DNA of 64,000 nucleotides, taken from contig MU008198.1 in assembly GCA_010909165.1 (NCBI GenBank), forward strand, positions 274,704-338,703. The letters are read 5' to 3'. Each line of letters begins with the position of its first letter. Positions within the stretch are counted from its first letter, which is position 1. The notes beneath the pieces were generated by a model. The model was not told where the DNA came from. It did not search any database and saw nothing but the letters and a program-made list of their open reading frames with translations. This DNA is from Anthoceros angustus (taxonomy: Eukaryota > Streptophyta > Anthocerotopsida > Anthocerotales > Anthocerotaceae). Below are positions 54,929 through 64,000 of the stretch, piece after piece. Position numbers and translations under genes: made by a program.

Positions 54929-56000
54929 CCTCCATGTCAAGGTGGGGAATTAACCACAAGGAGATGCCTACAAGGTAGGTGTGAAGATGGAGAGTGGCCC
55001 ACGAGATTGATGATCTCCAAATGCAATATCATAGCTTGGGGCTCACCTACAACAGAATTTTGAAGGCCAACAATGAGGTGTTACGGCCAAGAGGAGGACA
55101 TTGGGTCCTCATGATGATGACAAGGAGCGCAACAGCAGCCAGAGGCCTCCGATTTTGATGAGGCCATCAAATGAAATGGACTCCGAGGAACTGAGGAGTC
55201 GGGAGACGGGAGGAGCGGCGAAAGGGTGGGAGACGGCGCAGAGCAAGGAGGGGGACAGCCCACCTGGGGGTCACCTACCAGGTGACCCACCACGGTAGTC
55301 CGCCAGACCACTGCGGGAGCCACACCACGGTAGTCCGCTGACTACCGGGTAGGGCACGGGCAGAGCTTGGGGAGTCGGCCGGAGGCCCGGTGGAGGATGA
55401 AGGAGCCGGGGTCCGCATACACCCGAGGAGCAGGGTGGAGGGAGACAACCCACCGGAGGAGACTAAGGACGGGGTCCACCACGGAGGAAGGAAGGGTGAG
55501 GAATTCTCCCCACGATAAGGGAGGAACCGGACCCGAGGAGGAGTCCAACAAAAAGGCCCGGAGAGATTAGAAATCCGATGGTGGGGCAATGGGGATGAAG
55601 CTCTTTAAGATGCTCATAGGTATGGACAACCAAGAAGGCAAAGAGCAATGGAGATCTTGACCTGTGAAACCCTCACCGACGGAGAAGGAAGAAGGAGATA
55701 GGGACCACTACCACTGGTAGTCACTACCCCGTCCGCCGACTACCGCGGGTGGGATGAACGGGCGCGACCAGCGATGGAGAAGGGCGCCAGGTGCGGGGAG
55801 GGGCGCGATTGCCGAGGGGTGACAGAATGGGGCGCCGCTCATGAGATGGAGGAAGGGTGATTGTACTTGCCCCACACATTAGGAAGGCGAAGATCCGGGA
55901 AGGGACAGAGCAAAAGGAGGGCGAGGGAGCCAATCCACAAGACATGTCCCACCCCAGGTGATAAGACTAGAATGGTCAATGACCATAAATGTTTGGGGAA
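54929..56000. other. possible LTR start, no gene
   Basis: It begins TGTAACCTCC after the purine tract. It includes repeated CACCACGGTAGTCCGC words (55289-55345) with a stop-start GTAG/CTAC dyad theme. No coding sequence is recognised. Whether it belongs to the LTR-like copy that follows is unclear. Confidence 0.3.
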
Positions 56001-56039
56001 TAGGAAGGATAGGTGTAGATCGACATCCTTTAAGGATGA

Positions 56040-56953
56040 TCTTAGGTGAAGTTACTAGAATAGAATTTACCAAGAAAAATAGATTTAGGTGCCTATTAAA
56101 TGTCGTAGGAAATAATAGAATATTGGAAAAGGTGACCTGCAGAGGGTCACCCAAGGGAGGTTGTATGTGGAAGGCCTCCTATAAGAGGAGGAGGATTTCA
56201 CAAAGTAAAGTATCATGTCTTGCGCCCACTCACCGAGTCCTTTGCCATTACAGAGGAATTTCGTCCGTGAGCCAACGCATTCGTAGAGAGGAAGTCGTGG
56301 TCTGAGTGTTTGGAGGACTTGCTCCTTGCAAGTGCCTAAACGAGTTGCTCCTTGTGAATGGTTGGTGAAATTGCTTTGCTTTGGGTGTGTGGCAAATGCC
56401 TGTGAACTCGGCTTGAGGGTAGACTACAGGAAAGACTCGGAGGTTCTCAGTGGTGTCAAACTCATAGCAACCGCCCAAGGAAGAACTTGCGGTGGAGGCC
56501 GACCCTGTGCCAGCTGGGCGAGTCAAACCAAGAAGCCCGAATCGAGGTTAGAATAGGAGGAAGAGGATGAGGAGATGAGAAGATGAGTAGAGGATTAGAG
56601 GTGTAGGTGTTAGTGGAAGGCCACAGAGCCTAAGGGACGAATCCCAACTGCAAGTAAAAGAGCGCCCGAGTGGAGAAGAGTGGTCTTAGAAGTAGGGACG
56701 AAATCGCTGTGGGGTCCCCCGGGCGCCCGTGATAGGCTCGCCGAGGCGTGGACTCGCAATTGTGTCGTAGGTCGAGGATTGGTCTGAGCAAAGGCAAGCG
56801 GTGCGGCTGTGAAGAGGGAGAGTAGGGCGCCTTGTTTAGAAGGCCGAAGTTGTGTCTCGCAGTAGCGATTGGTGATCACAAGGCCTCGAACTTTCACACA
56901 AGTCTCATGGGACGAAACCCAACGACGTAAGCGACAGGGATAAGTGTGGCCGG
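56040..56953 (+). repeat. LTR-like repeat family D, copy 1
   Basis: It matches 61340-62700 in order: AGAGGAATTTCG, TTGTGAATGGTTG, AATTGCTTTGCTTTGGGTGTG, CTACAGGAAAGACTCG, CCCAAGGAAGAACTTGC, AGCAAAGGC, GGGACGAAACC and GGATAAGTGTGGC at the end. A TATA-like CCTATAAGAGG lies near 56177. Order, orientation and promoter-like block suggest an LTR. Confidence 0.7.
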
Positions 56954-58070
56954 CTTACAAGTGAGGACCTTGGGAGTGCCCTGGTTTTCCTACCCAGCCG
57001 ATGCTTATGCCCTCCCACACCTCCGGATAGTGTGCGCCCTGCATTGCCATGCACTGACCGCACTGGGCACCTCCGAACTTCTTGCCCTTGTTCGCAGCCG
57101 CCTGTTCCCAAATTTCGCTTTTTCTCGCGGGCGGCACGGGGGTCGCCAACGCCTCCGCCAGTCTTGCTCCGCCTCGCTGCCATCTTCAATTACGCAAACC
57201 AAGAAATCAAAGACAAGGCGAAGCGAGAAAGCTTCAACTCGCTCGCGCAAAGAGAAATGCGAGGAAGGTGTTACTCGATCAATTAAGAGGGCCGAACTTT
57301 CAGAAACGCCGATGGATCGATGGCCTGATCGCTCGCAAAGTTTCTACATCGCCGCAGATCGTCAATTCTCTCGCGGGCCGCTGGCGGAGAAAGCCCGAAT
57401 TCAATCGCATTGTGCTCCAACTCGCCGAGCAACACACGCCATATGCTCTCGCCATTACTCCGACTGAAATACGCCCACAACGCCACACCGCCACGTGAAC
57501 TGCAAGAGAAAGAGGGTTGTAATTAGGTTCCTTGCCCCGTGCATTTATAGACCAAAACATTTTAAAATACCTTACACCATATTTCGCTATGCCCTAATAT
57601 AAACCTCGCTCATCCATAATCACATTGACTGTGACACCGGCCGGGCACCATATAATTGTCGACTATAAAGGCATGACGATCCAATCGTTGGATACCTCTC
57701 AACGATAGTCCATCATGATGTCGAACGACAGAAAAATAATGTCCTTCCTATCTTTGCGATATGCCTTCTAAGGCAACCGCCATGCACACCTTCCTTGACC
57801 ATTCTCCTCGCCTCCGAAGGTCTCTTCTGCGCCTTTCCGCCCCGCCCCGCCTCCCATGCCCACGGCGGGGGCGCTCTCAATCAAGGTTCTTCTGAACGAC
57901 GAGGGCATACAATGTTGCGCCTCACCCACACCCCGGAAGGAGAAGAGGTTTGAGTTCTTCGCTCGCATCGCAGCTTTTCCTTTCCTTCGGCGGGTTTGTT
58001 TTAGGATTCTAAGTTTAGTTGTTTTTTGATTCTGGGTTCATCGGCTATCAGGATCATCTTTGGGATCAAC
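56954..58070. other. unrecognised region between LTR-like copies
   Basis: One frame is coding-like at about 57190-57497 (RNARKVLLDQLRGPNFQKRRW, then NSLAGRWRRKPEFNRIVLQLAEQ) but has no known motif. The rest is featureless. Confidence 0.3.
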
Positions 58071-58072
58071 AC

Positions 58073-59297
58073 ATGCCTTCCCAATGTCCGCGTGCTTCAC
58101 AAAAAACAAGAGAAGGGAAGAGGCTAGCTGTACAGGCCGCCACATCACCGACATCTGTCGCAACCCGTCGTGTGCATTTTGCCATTGCAGAAGACCGTAG
58201 GGATGATGAAGGTTAGATTTCTTCCCTTCGGATTATAATGGATGATGGGCGGTTTGAAAATCCATATGGTGTGATCCCCGTTGACTATTCGGACATTGCT
58301 CTTGCAGACAGCAGACGAAAACGTCGACATTTGTCATCGCCAAATGTCCTGCGAGGTGTTCCTCGAACACCTAGGAATTTGCATCGCTATGCTGCTTTGG
58401 AGAGAAGCCCATCCAAACGCCGTTCTCATTCTGTTCCCAATGTCGGTGACCTTCCCCTGGGAGAGAGACCGATGGTTCCTCGCCGTGGTTTGTTTCATGA
58501 GGATATTGTTGCTCGCCTCCACTCACCGGATGATGAAGGCCCGGTGGGACGACGAGGATTCCCTCCACTTCCAGACACCTGATGCCTGTCAATCCTTCCA
58601 TCCGAAGCCTCTAAGTGAGACTTTGAAGGCCCCGACAACCGCAAGTACTCTATCATGCCGGAGACGCGCAGCTGGAGTGTCGTTGACAAAAAGTGAAGGG
58701 GAGACAATGCTTGCAGATTTCAAGAAGCCTTGTTGCAACAACATGTGTTTGCTGAAGCTGACCAAAGAGCGATTTCAGGAGCAGCGATACCGCTTTCTTC
58801 GGATGGGGAGGAACAGAGACATTTCTTCGCCTCTTGTTCGGATGGAGTGCAGTGATAGAAGGAAAGCGGTCACATCTCATGGGAGCGACTCTTATGCGCT
58901 TGAAGGCTTTCAAAAGAGTGTATTGCCTTGGGCACAAGAGGTATGAGGAGCTCAAGAGCGTAGTCTTTCCGGAATCACCTTGGGATGGATTCGGACCAAA
59001 CCAAGGCACAATCTACTTATGCGCTTGATGCCATTTCTTGGATGGACAATGCTTTTATGTTTATGGCCGAGCTTCCTAATTTGGAAGTATTTAATCAATC
59101 CGACACGTATACAAAGTTGGAAATATGGGCGCTGCCGGTCGAAAGCTCTAGCATACGCTATGTGAAGTATCCATGGTTCTTAAAACTGTGGAGAAGCAAC
59201 TTCCCCAGAGTAAAAATCCCGAAGTCCAACAGATTTTCAACATGCTCGCTTTGCGCAGGCCTGAAGAGCACTATAAGAAATACAAAGCACAAGCAAG
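58073..59297 (+). pseudogene. decayed gag-like or unknown ORF inside element D
   Basis: From ATG 58073 one frame runs to 58582 with a single TAG at 58214-58216 (MPSQCPRASQKTREGK..., then MDDGRFENPYGVIPVDYSD). Coding character continues in changed frames: FQEALLQQHVFAEADQ near 58720, RLKAFKRVYCLGHKRYEELK near 58900, DAISWMDNAFMFMAELPNLE near 59030 and NMLALRRPEEHYKKYKAQAR near 59250, where a GTAAATTGC donor-like site follows. The helical, Gln/Arg-rich style resembles a retroelement gag, but no zinc knuckle is seen. Function is not established. Confidence 0.4.
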
Positions 59298-60456
59298 ATC
59301 AAGGTAAATTGCACCGATGTGTCCTTCATGTGCTTGTTCCTCTGCTTGTTGAATGCCCTGCCTATCATCAGGCACCGGATGTACCCCTCTTGTGTCTTCT
59401 TCTGTCATAATCGATGCATGTGCTTGCAATGTCCAATACTTACCATGGATTGGGTTTCCCCACAAGAGGACAGACAATGGGTGCCGGCGGCCGGGCGCTC
59501 GGGTTGATAAATCTCCCATCTCGTGAGAGAGAGTGGGAGGCCACGCCGCTTTGCACTCGCTGATGATGATTCGGAGACCCTCCCAAATCATCCTGCAACG
59601 TAAAATGGGGAAGGCGCCAACCGCCGCGCCTCCACCGCTGCAAGGATGATTGGTAAGAGCGTTTGAAAAAAGCTTTTGTATAGGTTGGATGGTTCTCAGA
59701 AGTCGGGCGCATTAGAGGTTGGGGGTCTATTTCATTGCTGATTATGATGTTCGTATTTGGCACAGAGAAATTCCAGGTTGCCTTGGAAGCACATCGTGTG
59801 CGGGTTTGTGCCTAGGACTTTGCAAGTGAGAGATTTGGGCACATAAGGAGCTGTATGCTGTGAGGACATCAAGTTTGAGCTAGGTGGGACTGTGGAGTCA
59901 AGAGGAAGTAAGTATTTGCTCTCTGGTGGATTTTGTGTGGCGAGTGAAGAAAGCTCGCAATTGTGTGTAGAAACCGAGGACGACTGGGTAGAAACAAGGT
60001 GGGGGTGTGCCCAAGCTTGTCTTGTTTGTGCGCTTATCTTGAAGGGTAAGATGGTGAAAGCGCCGCACTCTAAGAAGGGCAAGCTTGCTAGGGGGAGAAG
60101 AGGCAGGCCAGATGCCCTCAATTTAATTGCTTCACACAAGTGGAGGCTAGGCACTTGGTGGCATTCACGGCTTATCGAGAGCCCAACGACCGTAATGGGT
60201 GTATGGCTGCCATTGGGCCTATGTCAACTGGAGATGATAGAGGAATGATTTATAACTTCACTATGCCAAGAGAAGAGAACTTGAGGAATCGGAAAATAGG
60301 ATGCAAGGACCGATCTGTAGGCCGGACAGCCCAACACATCCGGCTGTGTATATGGAAGGCCGAGAGGATGACCTGAGGAGGAAGAGGAAGGCATTGAGCA
60401 AGATCCGCCTCACGGGAGACCTTCTTGCAAAGGGGAGAGTGTGGAGGCGGTAGGCT
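59298..60456. other. unrecognised, element D interior
   Basis: Short open stretches only. 60140-60376 has a mildly coding-like frame (VAFTAYREPNDRNGCMAAIG) without known domain. Confidence 0.3.
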
Positions 60457-60850
60457 ATAAGAAGTGACCCTACGTCCGTAGGAGGTATAAGAAGTTGACC
60501 CCACGTCCGTAGGAGGTATAAGAAGTTGACTCACGTCCGTAGGAGGTATAAGAAGTTGACCCCACGTCCGTAGGAGGTATAAGAAGTTGACCCCACGTCC
60601 GTAGGAGGTATAAGAAGTTGACCCTACGTCCGTAGGAGGTATAAGAAGTTGACCCCACGTCCGTAGGAGGTATAAGAAGTTGACCTCACGTCCGTAGGAG
60701 GTATAAGAAGTTGACTCATCCGTAGGAGGTATAAGAAGTTGACCCCACGTCCGTAGGAGGTATAAGAAGTTGACCCCACGTCCGAGGAGGTATAAGAAGT
60801 TGACCCTACGTCCGTAGGAGGTGTAGAGGTGGACCCACATCCGTAGGATC
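60457..60850 (+). repeat. 31-bp minisatellite, about 12-13 units
   Basis: The unit TAAGAAGTTGACCCCACGTC plus CGTAGGAGGTA repeats about 12-13 times, with a few units shortened by two to four bases and C/T variants at the ACCCCAC position. Because 31 is not a multiple of 3, the minus strand reads through all three frames of the unit without a stop, giving a 31-residue periodic protein that is probably an artefact. Confidence 0.95.
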
Positions 60851-61120
60851 ACTGTGCATGGAAGCGGTGAGATGCCGCTGGAGGTAATTGAAGGTTGGTG
60901 GTAGCTTGGAGTGTAAGCTTGTTTGAAAATAGGGCATGGATGGTGTGTGTGGAGGCCAATAATTGTGGAGGGATGGAGGCAAACCACGGAAGAGTATGGG
61001 TCTCTTCTCCACCAAGCTTTAGATTTCATGATGGAGTGTGTGGCCTGAGGAGCCACTGGAATAGTGCGGAGCGACGTGAGTCAATGAGGCAAGTGGAGGA
61101 TTTATGGTAGATTGGTTAGG

Positions 61121-62705
61121 ATTTGGAGTGAGAACTCTAGGATTTTGGCGCCAGCTCATGTCATATTTCTTACTATAAAATAGGGAGATTGAGAGTTTTC
61201 TAGGTCGATTGTCATGATGACCGAAAGCGAGTGGGGTAGTGGTTTTAATGCAGGCTTTAGGCGGCTATTAGTTTATAGTTGAGGAAGAACGAGGGAAAAG
61301 TAAGGGGAGGTGGCCAAGGGGAGGCTCATGTATGAGCCCTATATAAGGAGGGAGTTTTGAGAAGAAAAATATCGTCATGCGCTCCCAAACTCATGTAGTC
61401 CTTTGCTCCTTGTAGAGGAATTTCGGTTTACCGCAGAAGCTAACGCAAAGGTCCGGTAGAGAGGAGTTTGGCGGTGGTCGGAGTGCTTGGCTGGAGGGCT
61501 TGCTCCTTGCGGGCGCCCGCAGTTGCTCCCTTGTGAATGGTTGCCGGAAATTGCTTTGCTTTGGGTGTGGCGATGCTCAAGGAACTCTCGCTTGAGGGTA
61601 AACTACAGGAAAGACTCGAGGTTCTCGCCCCGATGCAAACTCACAGCAACCTCGCCCAAGGAAGAACTTGCTAGCCAGTGGTGCACCAGCCAGAGGGTGA
61701 GCTTAGCCAGTGAGCTTGAAGTAAGGTTAGATTAAGAGGATGAGGAGTTGAGTTGAGGTGAGTGTTGAGGAGAATGTGGAGCCGAATGTTGAGTAGAGGA
61801 GTAGATAGAGATAAGGAGTAAGAAGAAGGCCCAAGTCGAGCCTAAGGAGGGGTCCCAACCGCACTCAAATCGAGACCGGAAGCTGGGCTAAGGTCTCAAA
61901 ATCATGGGGTGGAGAAGTCGCGCTGCGCCGTAGGGGGTCCCTACGTGCGTAGACGGTGGACCTACCACCATAGGGCGGGACCTATGACTGTAGGATGTCG
62001 TTGTAGGTCCAGGAGCAGAGATTTGACGGAGCAAAGGCGAGGTGTCGGGTCCGCCGCCAGGGAGTTTTGAGGGCGCGCCAGTTGTAGTTGAGCGCTGTGG
62101 CCGGAAGTTGGAGAGGCCTGAACTAGGGCGAGGTAACCCATGTCAGCCAGTGCGACCTCACCGTGGTAGGATGCGCCTGCATGTGTTGGGATAGGGTGTC
62201 TCCTCCCCACGTAGGAATGAGGGTGTGCTAGCCCACCAGTGCACTAGATCTCCTACAACCTCTCCATGTGGTAGGAGGGGTAGGCCCTACAATTGTTTGT
62301 TGTTGATTTTAGGTCCTGAGGCGGCGATTCGACGGAGCAACATGAGCGTACCGCCGTAGTTGGTGGTTGAGGATGGGCCAATTGTGGGAAGGCAATGGGA
62401 AAGGAATAGTGGACATCTGGTGGTGAAGTCGCTGCAACGAGGGGGTCCCACGGGCGTAGCTCACGACTCCGCCGCGTGCAAAGGTGGACCTATAGTCGAG
62501 GGGTGTCAAGTAGGTCCGAAGATGATTGACGAGCAAAGACGGTGAGGCGCGGGGTCAGATGTGGAGTGAGTTGAAGTTGATCCACTGTGTGAGGGAGCTT
62601 GGGGAAGAGGTGTGTGGTTTGTGCCTTGATGCCGTGACCGACAAACAAGAGTCTCAAGGGACGAAACCTATTGTACTTAGCAACAAGGGATAAGTGTGGC
62701 TACCA
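61121..62705 (+). repeat. LTR-like repeat family D, copy 2 (expanded)
   Basis: Homologous to 56040-56953, with a TATA-like CTATATAAGGAG at 61339-61350 next to the dyad GGCTCATGTATGAGCC. It is longer because of an internal duplication: about 61914-62050 resembles 62430-62556 (GAAGTCGC, GGGGTCCC, GTGGACCTA, GTAGGTCC, GAGCAAAG). The end GGGACGAAACC...GGATAAGTGTGGC matches copy 1. Confidence 0.65.
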
Positions 62706-63755
62706 GAGGGTGAATCTCGTGGCCCGGATCCGCCTCCTGTGAGACCCGCCAGTTGAGAGCCGAGTCACACTGGTGCCGTGAGTTTTTCTAGTTGTAGGTT
62801 GTCTTTCGCCGGCGTGAAGATGCCCATCGACAAGGCTGATCACCCCAATTAGTGTTGATGCGTATGTCAAATGAAAATACGTCATGTACCTAACGCAACT
62901 CAATAACTATGTTTTTGACACCCGTCATTATTGCAGGGTAATTGGGCAAACTTGGAAACAGGACACTTTCAAAGTGTGCACCGGAAAGTGATTAGACGAG
63001 CTCAACAAGCATCACTTTGTCACACCACTTGTTAGAACGTATCGATGTCCTTTTTTCAGTCGAGCTTGGAACTGGGCATCTAAACCAAGACCTGACAGTA
63101 GTCGCGGAGAAAAGAGCGAAGGTAAGGTTGTAAGTCATTGGACCATGAAATCAGTACAATGTTGTTCCTCTGCCATGTGGGTTGACCCTATGCGCAGATG
63201 TGGCTGTGTTTAGAGTTTGCGCTTTTACGTCCATAGTTGCCGAAAGCCGAGGTGAGAGAGCCCGCAGCCAATCATTAGGAGTCAATTGCCTCAGAGCTGG
63301 TTATGTACCCATATTTCTTACAATTTTTGTCAAGGTTGGCAACCTCGTCGACAGGTCGATCACCGACAAATTCTATATATACCGCCTCTAGCCTAATAAG
63401 CCGTTATGCATGTTGTCCTGTGAAATTTTTTTATGCGTGATGTCTGATCACGCTTATCGATCAACGCCATTCTGCTTTCCTACCAACAGGTTCGACAGTG
63501 TGCTAAACAATAAACGGTCACCATGACACGAGCACGAGTCAATATACAATTAAGGTTTGTATCCTGCATCTATCGAGTGCAAACAAAAATTAGAAAATCT
63601 CTTAAATTACCATATTCCGCCACACGCAGTTGTCGCCCGCCATCCTGTGAATAGTGTAAGAAAGAAGTTTGTGGCTTTGGATGCTGTGTCTCGATACAAT
63701 TCCTCCGAGATAGAACTTTGATAAGAAGGTGAAGTCCCAAAGTAAAAAGACCTAT
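62706..63755. other. intergenic, nothing recognised
   Basis: No gene or RNA gene is seen. Base composition is near average. Confidence 0.4.
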
Positions 63756-63892
63756 ATTTTTCATCCTCAAGAGAAAAAAGAACTATAAGCCGGGTACCCC
63801 GAGCAACAACTTTACGACCAATGCACTGCCCCACCTCTCGGTCTGCAGAAAATTTGCCACCGCCCCGCCCCACTCGCCGCCTTTACGCCAGA
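63756..63892 (+). repeat. dispersed repeat R2, copy 2
   Basis: Counterpart of 8380-8530, same orientation, shortened by small deletions. The remaining bases to the window end hold no recognised feature. Confidence 0.65.
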
Positions 63893-64000
63893 CGCATTCG
63901 GCGCACGGGCCTAGAACGGTTCGCGCTAACGCCAATCGTTTCGCCGTGACGCCCGCGTCCGCTCCTAATACATAACATATGTGGTTCCATTTTAGGATCA

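Noticed and set aside
60250-61056. 268-codon minus-strand ORF as a repetitive protein gene
   Set aside because: It exists because the 31-bp minisatellite has no stop in any minus-strand frame. There is no start context or domain.
1-64000. CRISPR arrays, rRNA, tRNA or bacterial operons
   Set aside because: No regular direct repeats with unique spacers and no recognisable tRNA or rRNA sequence. The one bacterial-like block is a single broken coding fragment.

Overview
The window reads as nuclear DNA of a green plant. Four host-type genes support this: a plant-type mitochondrial calcium uniporter (MCU), a plant O-fucosyltransferase-like Golgi enzyme, a Pro/Ala-rich protein of unknown function, and a three-exon multi-pass membrane protein. 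The rest is mostly degraded Ty1/copia and Ty3/gypsy retrotransposons of plant type. The two introns I can place are very short (117 and 51 nt), and three of the four host genes look intronless. This fits a compact-intron non-seed plant, but I cannot name the species.

Layout. 1-4155: a decayed copia element on the minus strand, cut by the left edge (LTR, primer-binding site, an extra upstream ORF, gag, protease, integrase). 4.2-16.9 kb: AT-rich and repeat-rich DNA holding a broken multi-exon coiled-coil gene (7.0-8.3 kb), an unrecognised coding-like piece (8.6-9.2 kb), a CT-rich tract and a CACTA-like element with perfect 130-bp direct repeats. 16.9-23.4 kb: a gene island on the plus strand with MCU, the Pro/Ala-rich gene and the O-fucosyltransferase. 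23.4-30.6 kb: fragments of dispersed repeats. 30.6-32.9 kb: the membrane-protein gene on the minus strand, with a run of about nine 10-residue DPNQFPPPVE repeats. 36661-37425: a GC-rich block that starts exactly after a single N and looks bacterial (PA14 domain plus cytochrome-c haem motifs, as in Planctomycetes); it is probably an assembly chimera or contaminant. 38.56-39.8 kb: a decayed segmental copy of the membrane-protein gene, introns included and repeat array absent.

41.2-63 kb is dominated by gypsy-type elements. One integrase plus 3' LTR lies at 41.2-43.3 kb, and a second LTR of the same family at 52.0-52.9 kb. A different element at 45.8-49.7 kb has RT, RNase H and integrase followed by a complete C4HC3 PHD finger, then an intact 304-codon ORF of unknown function in the env position. 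A third family is represented by LTR-like copies at 56.0-56.95 and 61.1-62.7 kb, with a decayed gag-like ORF and a 31-bp minisatellite between them.

The most unusual signals are the PHD finger at the integrase end with its downstream ORF, the bacterial-looking insert next to the N, and the decayed gene duplicate whose differences repeatedly take the form CTG to CTCG. The retroelement reading frames are broken by stops and frameshifts, so none of the recognised copies seems autonomous.
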